DNA of 64,000 nt from the NCBI GenBank assembly GCA_040954595.2, contig CM082579.2:5952001-6016000 (forward strand), read 5' to 3'. The DNA is from Balanoglossus misakiensis (Eukaryota; Hemichordata). Positions 24,101 to 36,925 of the stretch are shown here, piece after piece. Positions within the stretch are counted from its first letter, which is position 1. Each line of letters starts with the position of its first letter. The notes under the pieces are model-generated. The model saw only the letters and a list, made by a program, of their open reading frames with translations. It made no database searches and had not been told where the DNA came from. Both the position numbers and the translations under genes were made by a program.

Positions 24101-27100
24101 TTTGGAATCATGCCAACATCCTGGTAATCTCCTAGAACAGAAGTGGGAAGTGATATGAGAAATTAAAAAAAAAAACATTTTGTCTGAAGAAAATTCCTCT
24201 TAAAATGATAATACATATATTTATATTGATAAGATTTAAACGTATTTAGAAACTCATGAAAATACTGCACTTGGCTGAAGTCTTGTGTTCAGGAGATTTC
24301 TCCATTTCTTTTTTACTTTTTATGAATTGAGTCTGTGATTTTTATTACCAAACACTGCAAAAAGTAGGGCCTGTCCGCACATGTTGTGTCTGTACGACTT
24401 ACAAGAGAGCTTAATTGTGATATGTCCAGAATATATCTCGTTGAGAGAAACAGAGAATGAAATACCGCTTGAGATGAATTAAGCGTAGCTCACTCTAAAT
24501 AATACGTCTGGGGGCTGGTTACATTAATACACACTCTTTTGTTCCTCAACTCGAAGTTGATACTGCTTGTAAAGAAAATCTGCGAACCCATTGTCTGCGG
24601 CCACAATGCCGCAGGAAGTCATGAATTTCCAGGACTTCTATGGGGGAGAGCTGAGAACTTTATTCTTGTAAAGAGAGCCATCCCGTCTGCATACAATTAG
24701 AGGATTTTTGTTTCCTTTTATGAGCGTCACTTTTGTGGGACCTTGTTGGATTTTTTTTTTTTTTTTTGGAAGAAAGGGGTTTGAGGAGTGTTGTGGTTTG
24801 TGAGGCCATTGTTGCACCCATCATATCTTTAGTTTAACGTCCGATTTGAGGACGTCTTTAGCCTTGGTCGGAAGGAAGTGGAGATTTTCAAAATCAGTAA
24901 AGCACCCAGACGGTGTTTTGCCAATAGGGCTCTACTTTATATACACCGCTGTTTTTCCTACAATTCCTTCAATTAAATTATTTTTAGAATTGGCTATAAC
25001 TAGATTTTTTCAGCACTTTCTTGTTTTATTTGTGTTGAAAATTGCCAAGTCAGCAATTTTTCCAACTTTCAAGATGCTGTAGTCTTGCACTGTACCAGGG
25101 GAAACGCCTGATATCTATCTTGAAATGTATCAGAATTATAAGTTTGTTGATGATAATGAAAGAAGAAAGTCTCAAATTTTACTGATATATTGAAGTTCAG
25201 ATTCCTGGCTGTGGTGGGTGGGGGTGGGGGGGAGGGATTGGAGAAGGGAGAGCATTGCTGTCAGGCCGCCTTATTAATAGCTCAATTAACACACAGAGGT
25301 GGTCAGTTTGTAATATGTGAATAAATTATACAGACTGATAAATTCTGGCAGTTTTCATCAAATACAAAAGAAAGTCTGAATACTATCGCTATAATCTGTG
25401 ATTCACCCCTCTTACAAATGCTGCCACTGCCAGTTAAAGAAAGAAAACAACCTCTCACATTGCAGACAGGTTATAGCCTCTTTGAAATCAATGCAGTGTT
25501 AAGCCGGTCGTAATCATGATAATTACCTGTGCTTGTTGGGTCTGCCTCAAGGGGGAAGGCAATTAGCACAGCTTCTAACATTTTGCAGGCGAAGACAATG
25601 GTTTGCGACACGGACCTTCCATTACTGTATCAGTGTCTGTGTGTGATGTTTGTCTCTCTCATCTCTTTCTCTCAATTGGCCAATCGATGTGTAGCTGAAT
25701 TGACACAAACATCCAGTGTCTTGACCGTGGTCCCAAAAACCTTTGAAAGTTGTATGCTTTGTCTCACTGCATGGACACAAGTGACGGGATGTCCAACTAA
25801 ATTGCTAGTGATGTGCTGAGGGGGAACGAATGAAAGAAAGTCTTAGATGTAGAGATTATGGGACTTCCGTCAACATAGTGCATGCGCGCAGGTGCACATG
25901 CACATTAAATGCAGCATGCATTCTCACGACTATTTAATGCACATTGTCTTCACACTGCACTGCGTCCTGGCTGGCCATCATGCCATCATTCCCTTGATTG
26001 ATGACTTCTAGTGTGATCGACACAAATTCAAGGGCTGTTTCTAAACAAAATGTGAGAAAACACGCTGCTCTGTTGCAGTACACACGCTGCCATTCCCAAA
26101 CAAACATTGGAAATCCAGTATGTAGACTTTTGTCATGTTTATCAATAGTCATTCCATCCAATAAATCCCTTAATCTCATAAATTGCTTGTCTTTCATTTT
26201 GTCCTCTACTCTTTTGATTTTTTTTAGGGAGATCTAACGAAACGTGTTAATTTGTCTGATAGGTGGTCCTCTGGTAATTACCCTTTGATTACCGACTTTG
26301 GTTCGACCCCATTGTCTGCTATTAGTGTGGTTGGACCAGGTTATAGTTAAATGGGGGTGTCAGCTCTGAGATATCATTAATTGATTCAGCATCAATAGTA
26401 CAGTTGGACCCTGGACCAGGCTTGACTTGGGTTGTGCAGATGAGAATCTACACTGTAGTTTCCATTGGACATCACTTCCATGAAATAAATACTCCTTACC
26501 ATCACCACTTTATAGATTCCTACTTTCAATCCTAAATTGGCAGGTTTCACGGACAGAATTAAGAAAATCTATGTGGAATTTTCAATCAAAATGACATTTT
26601 CAAAACTTGGGGGGAAAGAAGAGGGGGCAGTTCTGGGGAATGGTATTTTCGTCTCCCTGGTCTATACCTACATTGTAGTATGTCTGGAGTCTTGAAATGG
26701 CCTGTAACATTTTCTGCATGTTTAGATGAAACCCATAGATAATCACATCCCAACTTAGCACTTTTGCCTTTGTCAAACCAAGTAAATGTTTAGAAACTGA
26801 ATCCCAAAGTTTTTCTTCCACTGGCTTGCCCCCACTGCACTGAAACTGAAAATGCCGGGAATCCCGGACGGCAGATGCCATGGAATTAGATACCTGGTAT
26901 GTTTATTCCTAGATGGTTAATTTAGCCAATTAGCCCGGGTTCACTTTTATTTACTGCCTGGCCGTTCTGAGCCACCAACTGTCCTCAAGGACGTTTGCCC
27001 TCTGAAATCTGCTAATCCCGGGGATAATCTACTGCTGCCTGGGTGATCGCAAAAGAAAAATCTTCCATTCGGTTTTCTGAATGCACTGGTGCAGTCATCC

Positions 27101-29630
27101 TCTCGAAGTGAGAAACCGGTGTGTTTGGCCACAGAGAAAAGTAAAAGTATTTTCACTCTGTCTCGACTCTTCTTCGTCTGAGGCATCCGAGTGTCTGCGA
27201 GAGCAGGTGCTTCAATTCAAGCATGCCAGGGCCAATGTTTAGTTTTATAGACAGCCAGAGCTTTACAAACAATCGCTGCCACTTCATTGAGACTGTTTTT
27301 ACAGGCTCTTTTTCTCATCACCCGCTCACTGACTCATGACGGCCGACGACGGAAGAGCCAATACTATCTCTGCATGTCCTCAATCGCATTGTCACGTCAC
27401 TTCTCATAATGGTCGGCTTGGGTGCATTCGCTCCCTGTCTCTCAATGGGCCTTTTAAATACGGACTGATAAAAAAAGGGGGGTCCGTCTTTCAAGCGTTG
27501 GTCGGAAATCTTGTTCCCCGAGAGCAGAGCTGATTGTTTTGATTGTGTTGTTACTTATCTAACTATCTGTATGGGACGGGCCCATCATTGAGTGCCAGCT
27601 ATAGGCAAGGACATTCGGGTTGTTGTCTGACTTTGTGTGGGCAGGGCTGTACAGATGGTGCACTGTGCAAGTGCACTGGGGTGGACAGGCTCTGATTTTT
27701 GCTGTCGGACGCGACACACATCTTTCCTACAACCCTATTATGTTGTTGTAGGGTGGGATATATCGACCCATTAAAAGCAAACGACCGTGATGGCAGTCTG
27801 GAAAAAGCCGGAATACTTAGGACAAGCACCTGGTGTCAAAAATGCCGGCTTCCAGTCGGTGTTGTACGATATGGGATATAAAAACAAAACATGACTGGAA
27901 AAGTATCATTTAACAGAAGTAAAACATCTTTTGGGGAGGAAAGGGGCAATGACTTGGAGAACAAAGTCACCCTCACCTTTGGATTTTGGTGTATGAAATT
28001 GTTTTATCATGCACAGTCTATTTTACTGGTGTAGTGCAGAATCGTCAGACTTCTGCTAAACATGTTCACATAACATGTCAACTTTTAATGATACAATTAG
28101 TGTTAAAAACCATAAATTATGTCATTAAAATTTTTACGTGCTAACGTGAAGCGCTGTTGCATCGCTTAACCTTTCAGCACGTTTCTACACCCCCAACATC
28201 ACCGTGAAAAATTTTCTCCTGCGCATCTAAAAAAAATCCAATTGTCCGAAGAAAATAGTGACTTGTAATCCATTTGAAATAAATTTACAAACAACACGGG
28301 TGTACATCAATGTTAATAGCTTTCTTCCTGCAGTGCTTCAGTCGGACTATTTTGGGGTTTGCAGACCCAATTTAAGTTCGCCTCTAGGCATAGCTTTGTC
28401 TGTCTGGACGTGCTGCTCACAAAAGAGCGAGCCTCAGACTTGTCGCGGAAGATGTGACTTGATGTCCCATTCATTTGCAAAAATCGTTTGTCAGAGTTCC
28501 TCAACTACTTTTTTCTGATTTTGGAAATGACCGCAGACTGGGCAAATGAAAAAAAAAGAGAGAAAAAGAGAAGAAAAAAACAAATTGTGCTTTTACCTTG
28601 GAACGGAGCCCCCAGGTCCTCATTGTCCGGAGGAAATTGATTCTTGGCGTCTGCGACTCTTGTCGCCCGTTTGTTCCAGATGAGGGTTTTAGCCTTCACG
28701 AACCGACCACAAAAGGAACTCAGATGAAGAAAATAAGAGAAAACTCTTTTATAGTTGTCATTTTCAATCAATCCAATTCAAGTTGTTTATGGTTCGATGG
28801 CTCACATGACTTTTAATCCAACTGTGGTTTGTGTTTTACGTGGCAAAATCTAGGAGATTGGGATACCGAGCTAATGTAGTACACGCATACACACACACGA
28901 GCATACACACACATTAACAGACTCATTTTACATTGGATGCTTGACTACAGAACATGTACCGACTATAAACCAGTTTCATTCTATATCAGATAAGGCACAA
29001 CCATAGATTGGTCTGTTGAAAATTGCTCAAATCTGTGAAATTCTGGATTCAGAGAGCCGGAAATCAAAAACTATCAGACTGATTCAGATTCTTTCATCTT
29101 CAATAATCAATGCTCTGCTAGGATTTGCATTTGAAAGAATGTACACTGGACTAGTCCAAAAGTTACAAGTGTCATACTTTAATTCATCTATTATTTCTGC
29201 GAACATCACAGTGGATAATTATCACCTGTATTCTTTTATTTTTTGCCACACAGTTAAAGTTGATTCCAACCAACTGATGTTAATATTCCAACTTAACTAA
29301 TCCTTAACTACGAGTATCCACTAGCCAGTGTCATGGCAACCAATGCCCCCTAGCGCAGAAAATACAGACTGCATACACACACACACCCTCAAAAGCAGCC
29401 CACCCTTTAACACCCAGATCTCACGAAGGACAAGTGATAGGTAGTAAAGAGTCTGGGCTGTGCTAATTTTGCTCCTCTGTGGATGTAATTTGCCGGTATT
29501 TGTTTTAACAAGTCAGGGGCTAGTCTACACAGACCACGGTACCATACCAGTCAACAGCTCCTAAATTATGCCCCGGTGTCAGTGATGAATGGGACAGGCA
29601 AGTTGCCTCTCCACTGTTGTCAGTTCCATA
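21161..29630. other. Intergenic, no recognisable gene
   Basis: Unique AT-rich sequence with a C13 run (22779-22791) inside a small inverted repeat (22737-22746 / 22803-22812), a G10 run (22879-22888), a G-quadruplex-like tract (25216-25236) and CA-rich simple sequence near 28890-28915. Open frames are short, overlap on both strands and match no family I know. Confidence 0.6.
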
Positions 29631-29760
29631 CCGCACCCACAAGGCAATAATAGGCAGTTAATTGTCACTTCCCCAGGAAAGGCAATTAAAAAATGCCATT
29701 AAGGCTAGCACTTACCATAAATTAGAAGGCTTAATTAAAAAACTCAGGCTTCATGGTCCC
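29631..29760. promoter_or_regulatory. Candidate enhancer with four homeodomain cores
   Basis: TTAATTG (29658-29664), CAATTAA (29683-29689), CCATTAAGG (about 29697-29705) and TTAATTAA (29731-29738) fall within 80 bp. An open frame crosses this block, but I see no protein similarity. The regulatory call is inference. Confidence 0.25.
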
Positions 29761-32700
29761 ACTTCATCAAAAAAGTCCTGCCTTGTAATTACTAGTACAT
29801 TTGTGACTTTCTTGTATATTAGACAATGTCCAGTGTTGGGGGGGTGTAAGTTTTCTGGGATCAGTTGCCTTAATTTGGAGAAAGTGATGGAGTTGACCAT
29901 ATCCTCCCTATTATGTACACCAGAATCCCTGACGCTTTCTCAGTTTTCTCATTTCTTCACCAGTTTCCAAGTCTGCTTTGTACAAAAGTGTTCAAATCTT
30001 CCATATTCACAACTGTCTGATAAAAATCTATGCCAAACCATACCTGCATGGGAGTGCAAAACGCTAAGAGGTCCTTGAAAATGACAAATCTGTGATATCT
30101 TCTCTTGACTGAGAGTCGCACTTCACAAAGGCCAGCTAGTTCCTCTGTTGAAAATTAATGTTTTCATATCTACAATTGATATCTCAGGTAACCCAGGCGA
30201 TGGTTTTCAATATCGTTGAATAAACATCCCCTCTTGCTGTGTCCTTAGTTACAGGGCATTTCTGTTAGTCATTGTTTCCGGTGGAAACGGTAGTATTTAA
30301 GGTCTTTCTGTGCATGGTTACTTTTTTGTACTTGACATGGATTATGTGAATTGGAATGCAATTTAATTTTGATTTTTGAATGATTTGGTTGTCCGTGTTA
30401 TTTTGTATGTGTGTGTTTTTCTGGGAAAGTTGATTTTCAACCTCGACTCTTGAGAAATCAGACGAAAGCTCACAAAAGTCACAATTTGGTTGTTTAACGA
30501 ATTTTGATATTATGTTGATTCAGAAAGTCTCCAATATTTAAACAATTTTGAACTACCGGTAGATTATCTGAACTTCATAATTTAAAAAAATGCAAATTAC
30601 ACTGAGAAATGAAAAAAGTCAGTCTTGAGTAAAAAAATTAACCAGAATTGAGCATATATTAACTGAGTTATACATACTTGTTTAATCATATCATACAAGT
30701 TCCCTGTGTTCCAGATCCAACCATGCGATTGACGACATTTAGGGTTGGGCCAAATTTACGTACAGCACGTGTCCATATGTCTTGTTGTGCATGTGATATG
30801 TAAAAAAAATAGCATGACCACAGACAGACAGAGATTGAACACATCCCTTCACAGGTCCCAAGAGACTACTGAACCCAGACTTTTTATGTGTCCTTTATCT
30901 AGCCCCAGGCAATAAATATCTGAAAAAGTCATCACCCTCAAAAGGGCCTTGACATTGCAGTGATGAAGTGCGTGGGAAATGGTCGAGGGAATATGGAGAA
31001 ACGTGCGTCGGGCGAAAAAAATATTGCTACTTTTTGGTAGAAGTTAAAATGTGAGGTTTGTTGAGTTATGGCCACAAATGTGAAGATTATTTGAAAATTT
31101 CAGAGTATGTTTAGTTTGTGTTTGACCATGTTTTGTGTGACCTCACTTGACCTTAATATTCTTACATTCTGATTTGGCCCTAGACACTGTAGTTTGCAGA
31201 ATTTCAGCACAAAATTTTCATTGTGAGAACTACAATTTGCAGAATTTTGGCAAATTTCTCTACATGTCATCGGACAACAAAGTTTCTGATTTGGACTGAA
31301 TTTTGTTCATCAATTTCATCTCGGACAAGGTTGACACCAAACATTCATTATCAATCATCTTTTGTCTACATTTAACCAAGCATAGCGGTCCATTCTGCAT
31401 TATTAGAAACAGCGAAGGGGTCATCCAAAGTTTAATGCCGCAAAAGATTGATAAAGATCCTCCCTTCAAAATACAAGGATTGGAATTTCTTTTATTTATG
31501 GCCATCTTCAGAAACTTTGTTCCTCATCTTTTAAATACCTAGATAAATCTGAACTGGTGTTTACAGTTAAATACTTTCTCCACTGGAGTTTATGAACAAA
31601 AAACAGCAGTCGAAATAGCAAATGTCTAAACAAGACAAACCCTCGTAAATTTGAGCAGGCCCTTTGTAAGGTGTGGTTTTGACAGATTTTTTTTATACCG
31701 CATATTTCGGGAGTTTACTCAAAAAAGTCGTGGCAGTTGTGGTTGGTAGCTAGGATTAACGGACAAAGTTGATCAAATGCAAAGAAACACGGTCTTAAAA
31801 GCAAACAAGATCAAGGGAGTCTGTGGATTGTGAACTTGAAAAAAACAAACATCAAGTTTGGCTTCCGAAACCCCTTTCAGCCTGTATGTGAACTTAACCC
31901 AATTGTTCCCAGTGTAAAGGTATGGAAACCCCCAAATGGGTAAAATTGAGGTGAAAAGGGTTTATCATCGGTACTGACCTTGAACCTTCTTTTTTATCAC
32001 CAGAGAATTCCCATGCAACTCACCTGTAATTGCTAGGCAATGGGTACTCTGATAAGGTGCATGTCTTTACACCTTGGCAAATGTTTGATGTTCGCCAGAG
32101 CCACAATGGTGCACAGTGTTTGTGCACAGGTGCTCTGGATGTGATGGCCACTTTGCGGTTCCCCCCAAGAACAGAATGCAGCCACTGTGTGTCGTGTTTG
32201 TCAAGGGATGGAGTGGAGGGGAGGTGTACAAGGGTGTGCCCCTGAGTCAAATCCATGGAGTCATTTCTCTGTGTGAGGAATGAGCAGAAAGAAAGGAATC
32301 TGGAGTGGGTTTTTATACATGGATGTCTGTTTGAGAAAGAGGGCTGGCTTTGACCACTGCAGTTTCTATCAGGAACTTCATGCCCTGTGAAAATTTGCAG
32401 TGAGGCCTGTACTTAAAAAAAAAAAAAGGAAACCACCAAAAGACATCTCACTTGGCTGCAAGCTCAAAATTCTGTGGCAAACTGTCATTTTTCTAGCTTT
32501 GATGTAAATTTACAAAATGTGGAAAAGTTATTGACTGATTTGGTTGAAAATATACCAGAAATTCAGTTGATATTGGGAAAATATGAAAGACTTAAAATAT
32601 TATTTGTTGTGGGGATGTGGGATTCACTTGGCTAACATGATGTATAAAATTACAATTGACACACACATGCACATAGCATACTGATATAAAAATACTCTAG

Positions 32701-33030
32701 ATAATTAACTTTCATACCTCAGGTCAATTGTACAACTAATAATGGGAAATTGACATTGATTTATTGTCCTTATATGAAATTAAGAGTTGTTTTCTACTCC
32801 ACACACATTAATTTTACAGTCAGGTTTACCATAGTCCAGTATGGTCTGACCGACCCAAAGGCATTCCCACATCGCCACAGTCAATTACGTGTCGTGTACG
32901 ACATGTAGATTGAGTCCCGGAGTCCATTTCCGGTTTCATTCCGATGAAACTCATCTGCCGGCTGCAAATGCACTGCTAATGGAGTTGATTTTGTCCATGT
33001 GATGTGTATTAAGTGAAGGAAAAAAAAGTG
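29761..33030. other. Intergenic, no recognisable gene
   Basis: AT-rich unique DNA with short A-runs. No open frame here has splice support, codon bias or family resemblance. Confidence 0.6.
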
Positions 33031-33490
33031 GTGGGAAAAGCGGCCACCGAAATTTCTCAATTAATCCCGGAATGAGGAGAGCTGTTTATTCCAGACAATC
33101 TGGCTTTAAGCACATAAGTTTTGCACCTGTGGAATAGGATGCCAGCGTGATTACTCTAGCTCATCTGCAGCAGAGTCTGTTCCAAGGATCTAGCGGGCAA
33201 TTTGAAAAAAAGAAAAAAAACGGGAGATGGTCGCTCCTCAAAGGGTAAAATGTTGATGGGATCTGCGCGTTAATTAAAACCATGGCCAATTTTTATCTGA
33301 GGCGGTGTTCCCTTTGTCGGCATGTTGCACACCCCCTTTGGACAGAGCGACCCATGCCGGGCGGGTACTGTGTGTGAGCTCGTCCCAATTTGGCTCGGGG
33401 AGCGGCAAATCTTCTGTGCTTAATTAAGACCCGGAGAAAAGGGGGGAAAAATAATGATCCCCTAATTATAAACTTAATCAGCTGGTTTGG
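33031..33490. promoter_or_regulatory. Candidate enhancer block with repeated TTAATTAA
   Basis: This block of about 450 bp is GC-richer than its surroundings. It contains TTAATCCC (TAATCC, an Otx/bicoid-class core, 33062-33067), TTAATTAA at 33270-33277 and again at 33420-33427, TAATTA at 33463-33468 and a further TTAATC near 33474. Among the desert segments I examined it has the densest homeodomain-type content. Regulatory function is inferred. Confidence 0.3.
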
Positions 33491-36400
33491 TGTGCTGCAA
33501 AGGAGAACTGACTGTAAAGTGACACCGATTTAAGTATCATCAGATCTTCATCAGATCTTCATTTTCTGTAAACATGCCATATACAAGATTTTTGTCACAC
33601 ATGTCTGAATGTACAACAGCACGTGTTTCGTGTAAAATTCATATTTTCAGAGTTGTTAACTTCTATTTGAGTCAGTAATCTCTGGGGCTTGACATGTCAA
33701 AAGATGACTATATATGAACATAAACAAAAAATGCCAGATCTAATAAAATGTCGCATTTTAACCGGGGCTACAACGACATGTCAAACACTTCACTCGAATA
33801 CCAAACATACTATAGCTGTCAAACATACAGGAAAAGTTTTGGCGCAGCAAATATTTCATGACACACACAGAATCCTTTGATCTCTGCCACCATTTTTCAT
33901 CGATGGGGGTCATCCCTCGCCTTTTATGCGCTGTTTATGGAACAGCCTTCTCCACTGAGACGGCGGACACACGCTCCCCGAGCAAATTGAACGCTTCCTG
34001 ACAGAGGGACAGAGTGAAACCATATGAGACACATGTCTTTGCTTCTCTCAACAGACTTCGAAGCAAATTTTTGTGTCTCTGTCAAGCGGTGTGGTTTCAT
34101 TCTTCCAATACGGTCTGAATTTATTGACAGTCTGTTTTTTCAGCTCAGATGGTCAGTCGCTAGGATAGGATGTAATTAAATTTTTTTGTTCAATAGTGGA
34201 CTGTTTGTATAAATCATGTCATAGTACGCAAAGCCTTGATGAAGGAGTGGCCTTTCTGATTCAGGAATTTTGAGGGTAAAACTTTGATTGTCAAATATCT
34301 ACTAGTAACAAATTTTTCCAAACATAAAAACACGCCTCTGGTTCTCTCTCAGGTTTTTTAATGGGGGAAATATTTATTCTTTTAATTGGGAAAAATTGTT
34401 AAAATTATCAATTTGGGATTTAACTTGAAAATGGAATGTGTTATATTATAAGTGAACCCACTTATAACATGTGTGCATACTGCAGACACTCGTACTTTCA
34501 TATCATATGGAAAACATTTTTAAATCAGTGTTTATCTGAAACGAGATTTGCCCATCCTTTTTGTCATGTGGTACCTGAGCAAACTGTGACCACCATGAAC
34601 TTCTACAAACTTCATATCAATATATACATCCAGCTGGAAATGACTTCAGTATGAAGTGAAAGTCTGAACCGCAAAATTGAATGAGACATATCCGACATAT
34701 CCGGCCTTATAGTAATTACAACTTATCAAAGGAAGTTCTGTTATCGTAATGTTTTGTGGAGATGCCACCCTAGATGTCTGGATAAAAGACGTCTCCATCA
34801 TATACTCATGAAATCTAAGTGCCAAGAATAATGTAATTATAATAAAATAATCATATTTATTATTATTTATAAATGAAAAGATTACTGTATTTTCTACTTG
34901 TGAAAGACAATTGATCAACAGATCATGAAAAAAATGTTGATCATAAGAGAGTGTATATACTAACTCACACGTGGTTGCTGAATTGACAGACATTTTTTTC
35001 TCATTTATGCGTGATTACCTCGTCCCATGCCCACCGAAAGTATGATGATTAAAAGTGACTTGGGGTAGCCATCACTGCACAGGCTTAATCCAGCAGATAT
35101 TCGGCCTGCTATACAGTACAGAGAGTTCATGCTGGAGCATAGAGAAACCTCATTATCTCTCCCAATGCCCAATTTTCCTCTTTGCAGCCTCACTGTCTGT
35201 TTCGGTCATTTGTTCGGTTTTTGTTGTTGTTGCGTTTTGATCCCTCAAAACTTTTTATCGTCCTGAAAGAAGAAACAACCGTTTTGCAACTCGTCAGCTC
35301 AGAATACCAGAATGTTTATTTCTCAGAAACAGTTTTTTTTCTTTCTCGCTCAGTGTGTGTGGTAACAGACAGGGGCCGCATGACTTTTACATCGGTCTCT
35401 GTCTTTGCGACCAATAACATGCTTGATTACTCTGCACTTTGATGTATAACTGGATGTTTCCCCATTTGCAGTTCAAGTGTGCGGCTTTTCATAAAGTAGC
35501 ATAATGAAGTTTCTGACTTATTTTCTTCAGATGAATCTTTCCGGTTCGTTGCTCCCGTAACCATTGAAAACACTCCTTCTAATGGGTTAGTACATGTCGA
35601 GGTGAGTTGACCAACTTCTAGGGATCGCTTGCGCCAGGCTGGGGCACGCAAGAATCCCTACAAGTTCAATGCCCTTCGACATTCCAATACATCCCCCTAG
35701 AAGGCGTGGGAGAGATATACCCCAGTAATACAACAATTACCCCTCTGACAAATTTGGAATGATCCGCAGTAGCAGTCTTATTACCCAGGTGAGGACAGGT
35801 CCATTTCCACCCTGTGGGTAGAGACAGGCTGCCAGGGTGAAGTCACTGCTGCACATTTTATCATATCATATCACGTATGAGGAAAAATGGCATTTGACAT
35901 GAAGAAAGTAAAAGAAGGGGATAAAAAACCCACGACATTGCTTCCTTTGATAAGACCACTACTTGGTTTGATACAGAGCCATTAAAATTATCTGTGAGTG
36001 TAGCGTGTAAAAGTGAAGAATTTAGATGCTGGGGCAGGACTAAGTGTTCTTGTCGTCAGTGCGATTGAAGAGTACATGGGACTTGGTACAGAGATTGTGA
36101 GAAGTACTTTGGATGGAAGCTTATAGTTGAACCACATGCAAGTGATTTGTACAGTTTTACCTTTCAGGGTTTCTGCCCCCGTTAATTGATAGTGTCTCTG
36201 GAGATGATTGGTGATAGCCTCCTGTTGCTAAGTACTGAACTGGAATCACATTTCTAAATCAATGAATAAGTGATCCATATACCATTGAGTGAAATGTAGT
36301 TCCAACAATCTTGCACTCAAAAAAAAAACGTCACAAAACATGCAACCTTTTCGTGTATTCTTTCATTTGTTTGTCAGCTAATTCCTGAACAGAGAAGTTC

Positions 36401-36708
36401 TTTTGTTGGGAGTTGCACGTCCAGACAGTGACTGTCACTTCTCATCACATCAATGCATTGTGTACACACACGCTGCCCCAGCCCTTCCTCTTCATAGACT
36501 ACTCCCACATGGAAGTGGTTTGGAGAGCCTTCAAAACAATTTACCGACTGCAAGATGATCCACTCTTGCTGTTAAATAAAAACTTGTGTGGCTGTGGTTT
36601 GTGACTAAGGAAGGTCTAAATTGTGGATGAAAGTCATATGCTGGCTCGTTCGGCCGGTCCATCTTCCTGGCTGTCTGACTCCGCCAACGGTGATGGTCCT
36701 GTTGGCTT
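33491..36708. other. Intergenic with very AT-rich core
   Basis: A 12-bp unit (CATCAGATCTTC) is repeated twice around 33539-33562. A perfect 9-bp hairpin lies at 34446-34467, and a very AT-rich stretch at about 34830-34880. No gene is recognised. Confidence 0.6.
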
Positions 36709-36925
36709 TAGGGGCGTATCATTTGATATCCTAGGGGAGGGGGGGGGGGTTCTGAAAGATATTTGAAAAAAAGACTCCCCCGAAAAATGTCAATAAAAAA
36801 TAAATTCAGCCAGAGAAAGAAACCTCAGTACCAAAATGACGATCATGGGAACACACAAAAATAATGCTACCTCATGAATCTTCCAGATCCCCCCCCCCCC
36901 CAGATATCAAATGGTCCACCCCTTA
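36709..36925. mobile_element. ~217-bp inverted-terminal element with internal G/C-runs, copy 1
   Basis: The left end reads inward TAGGGG, then CATTTGATATC, then a G11 run (36739-36749). The right end, read inward on the opposite strand, is TAAGGGG, CCATTTGATATCT and a G13 run (36889-36901 as C). The two termini are thus inverted copies of about 30 bp plus the homopolymer. There is no open frame. A second copy of the same architecture and almost the same length lies at 39605-39825, so this is a repeat family rather than a chance palindrome. The superfamily is unknown and no clear target duplication is visible. Confidence 0.65.

Noticed and set aside
26300-26310. GGTTCGACCCC, resembling a tRNA B box
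   Set aside because: The T-stem pairs over only three bases and there is no A box or acceptor stem at the right distance.
29662-30078. 138-codon plus-strand open frame
   Set aside because: It has no recognisable family motif, starts within a motif-rich non-coding block and is within chance length.
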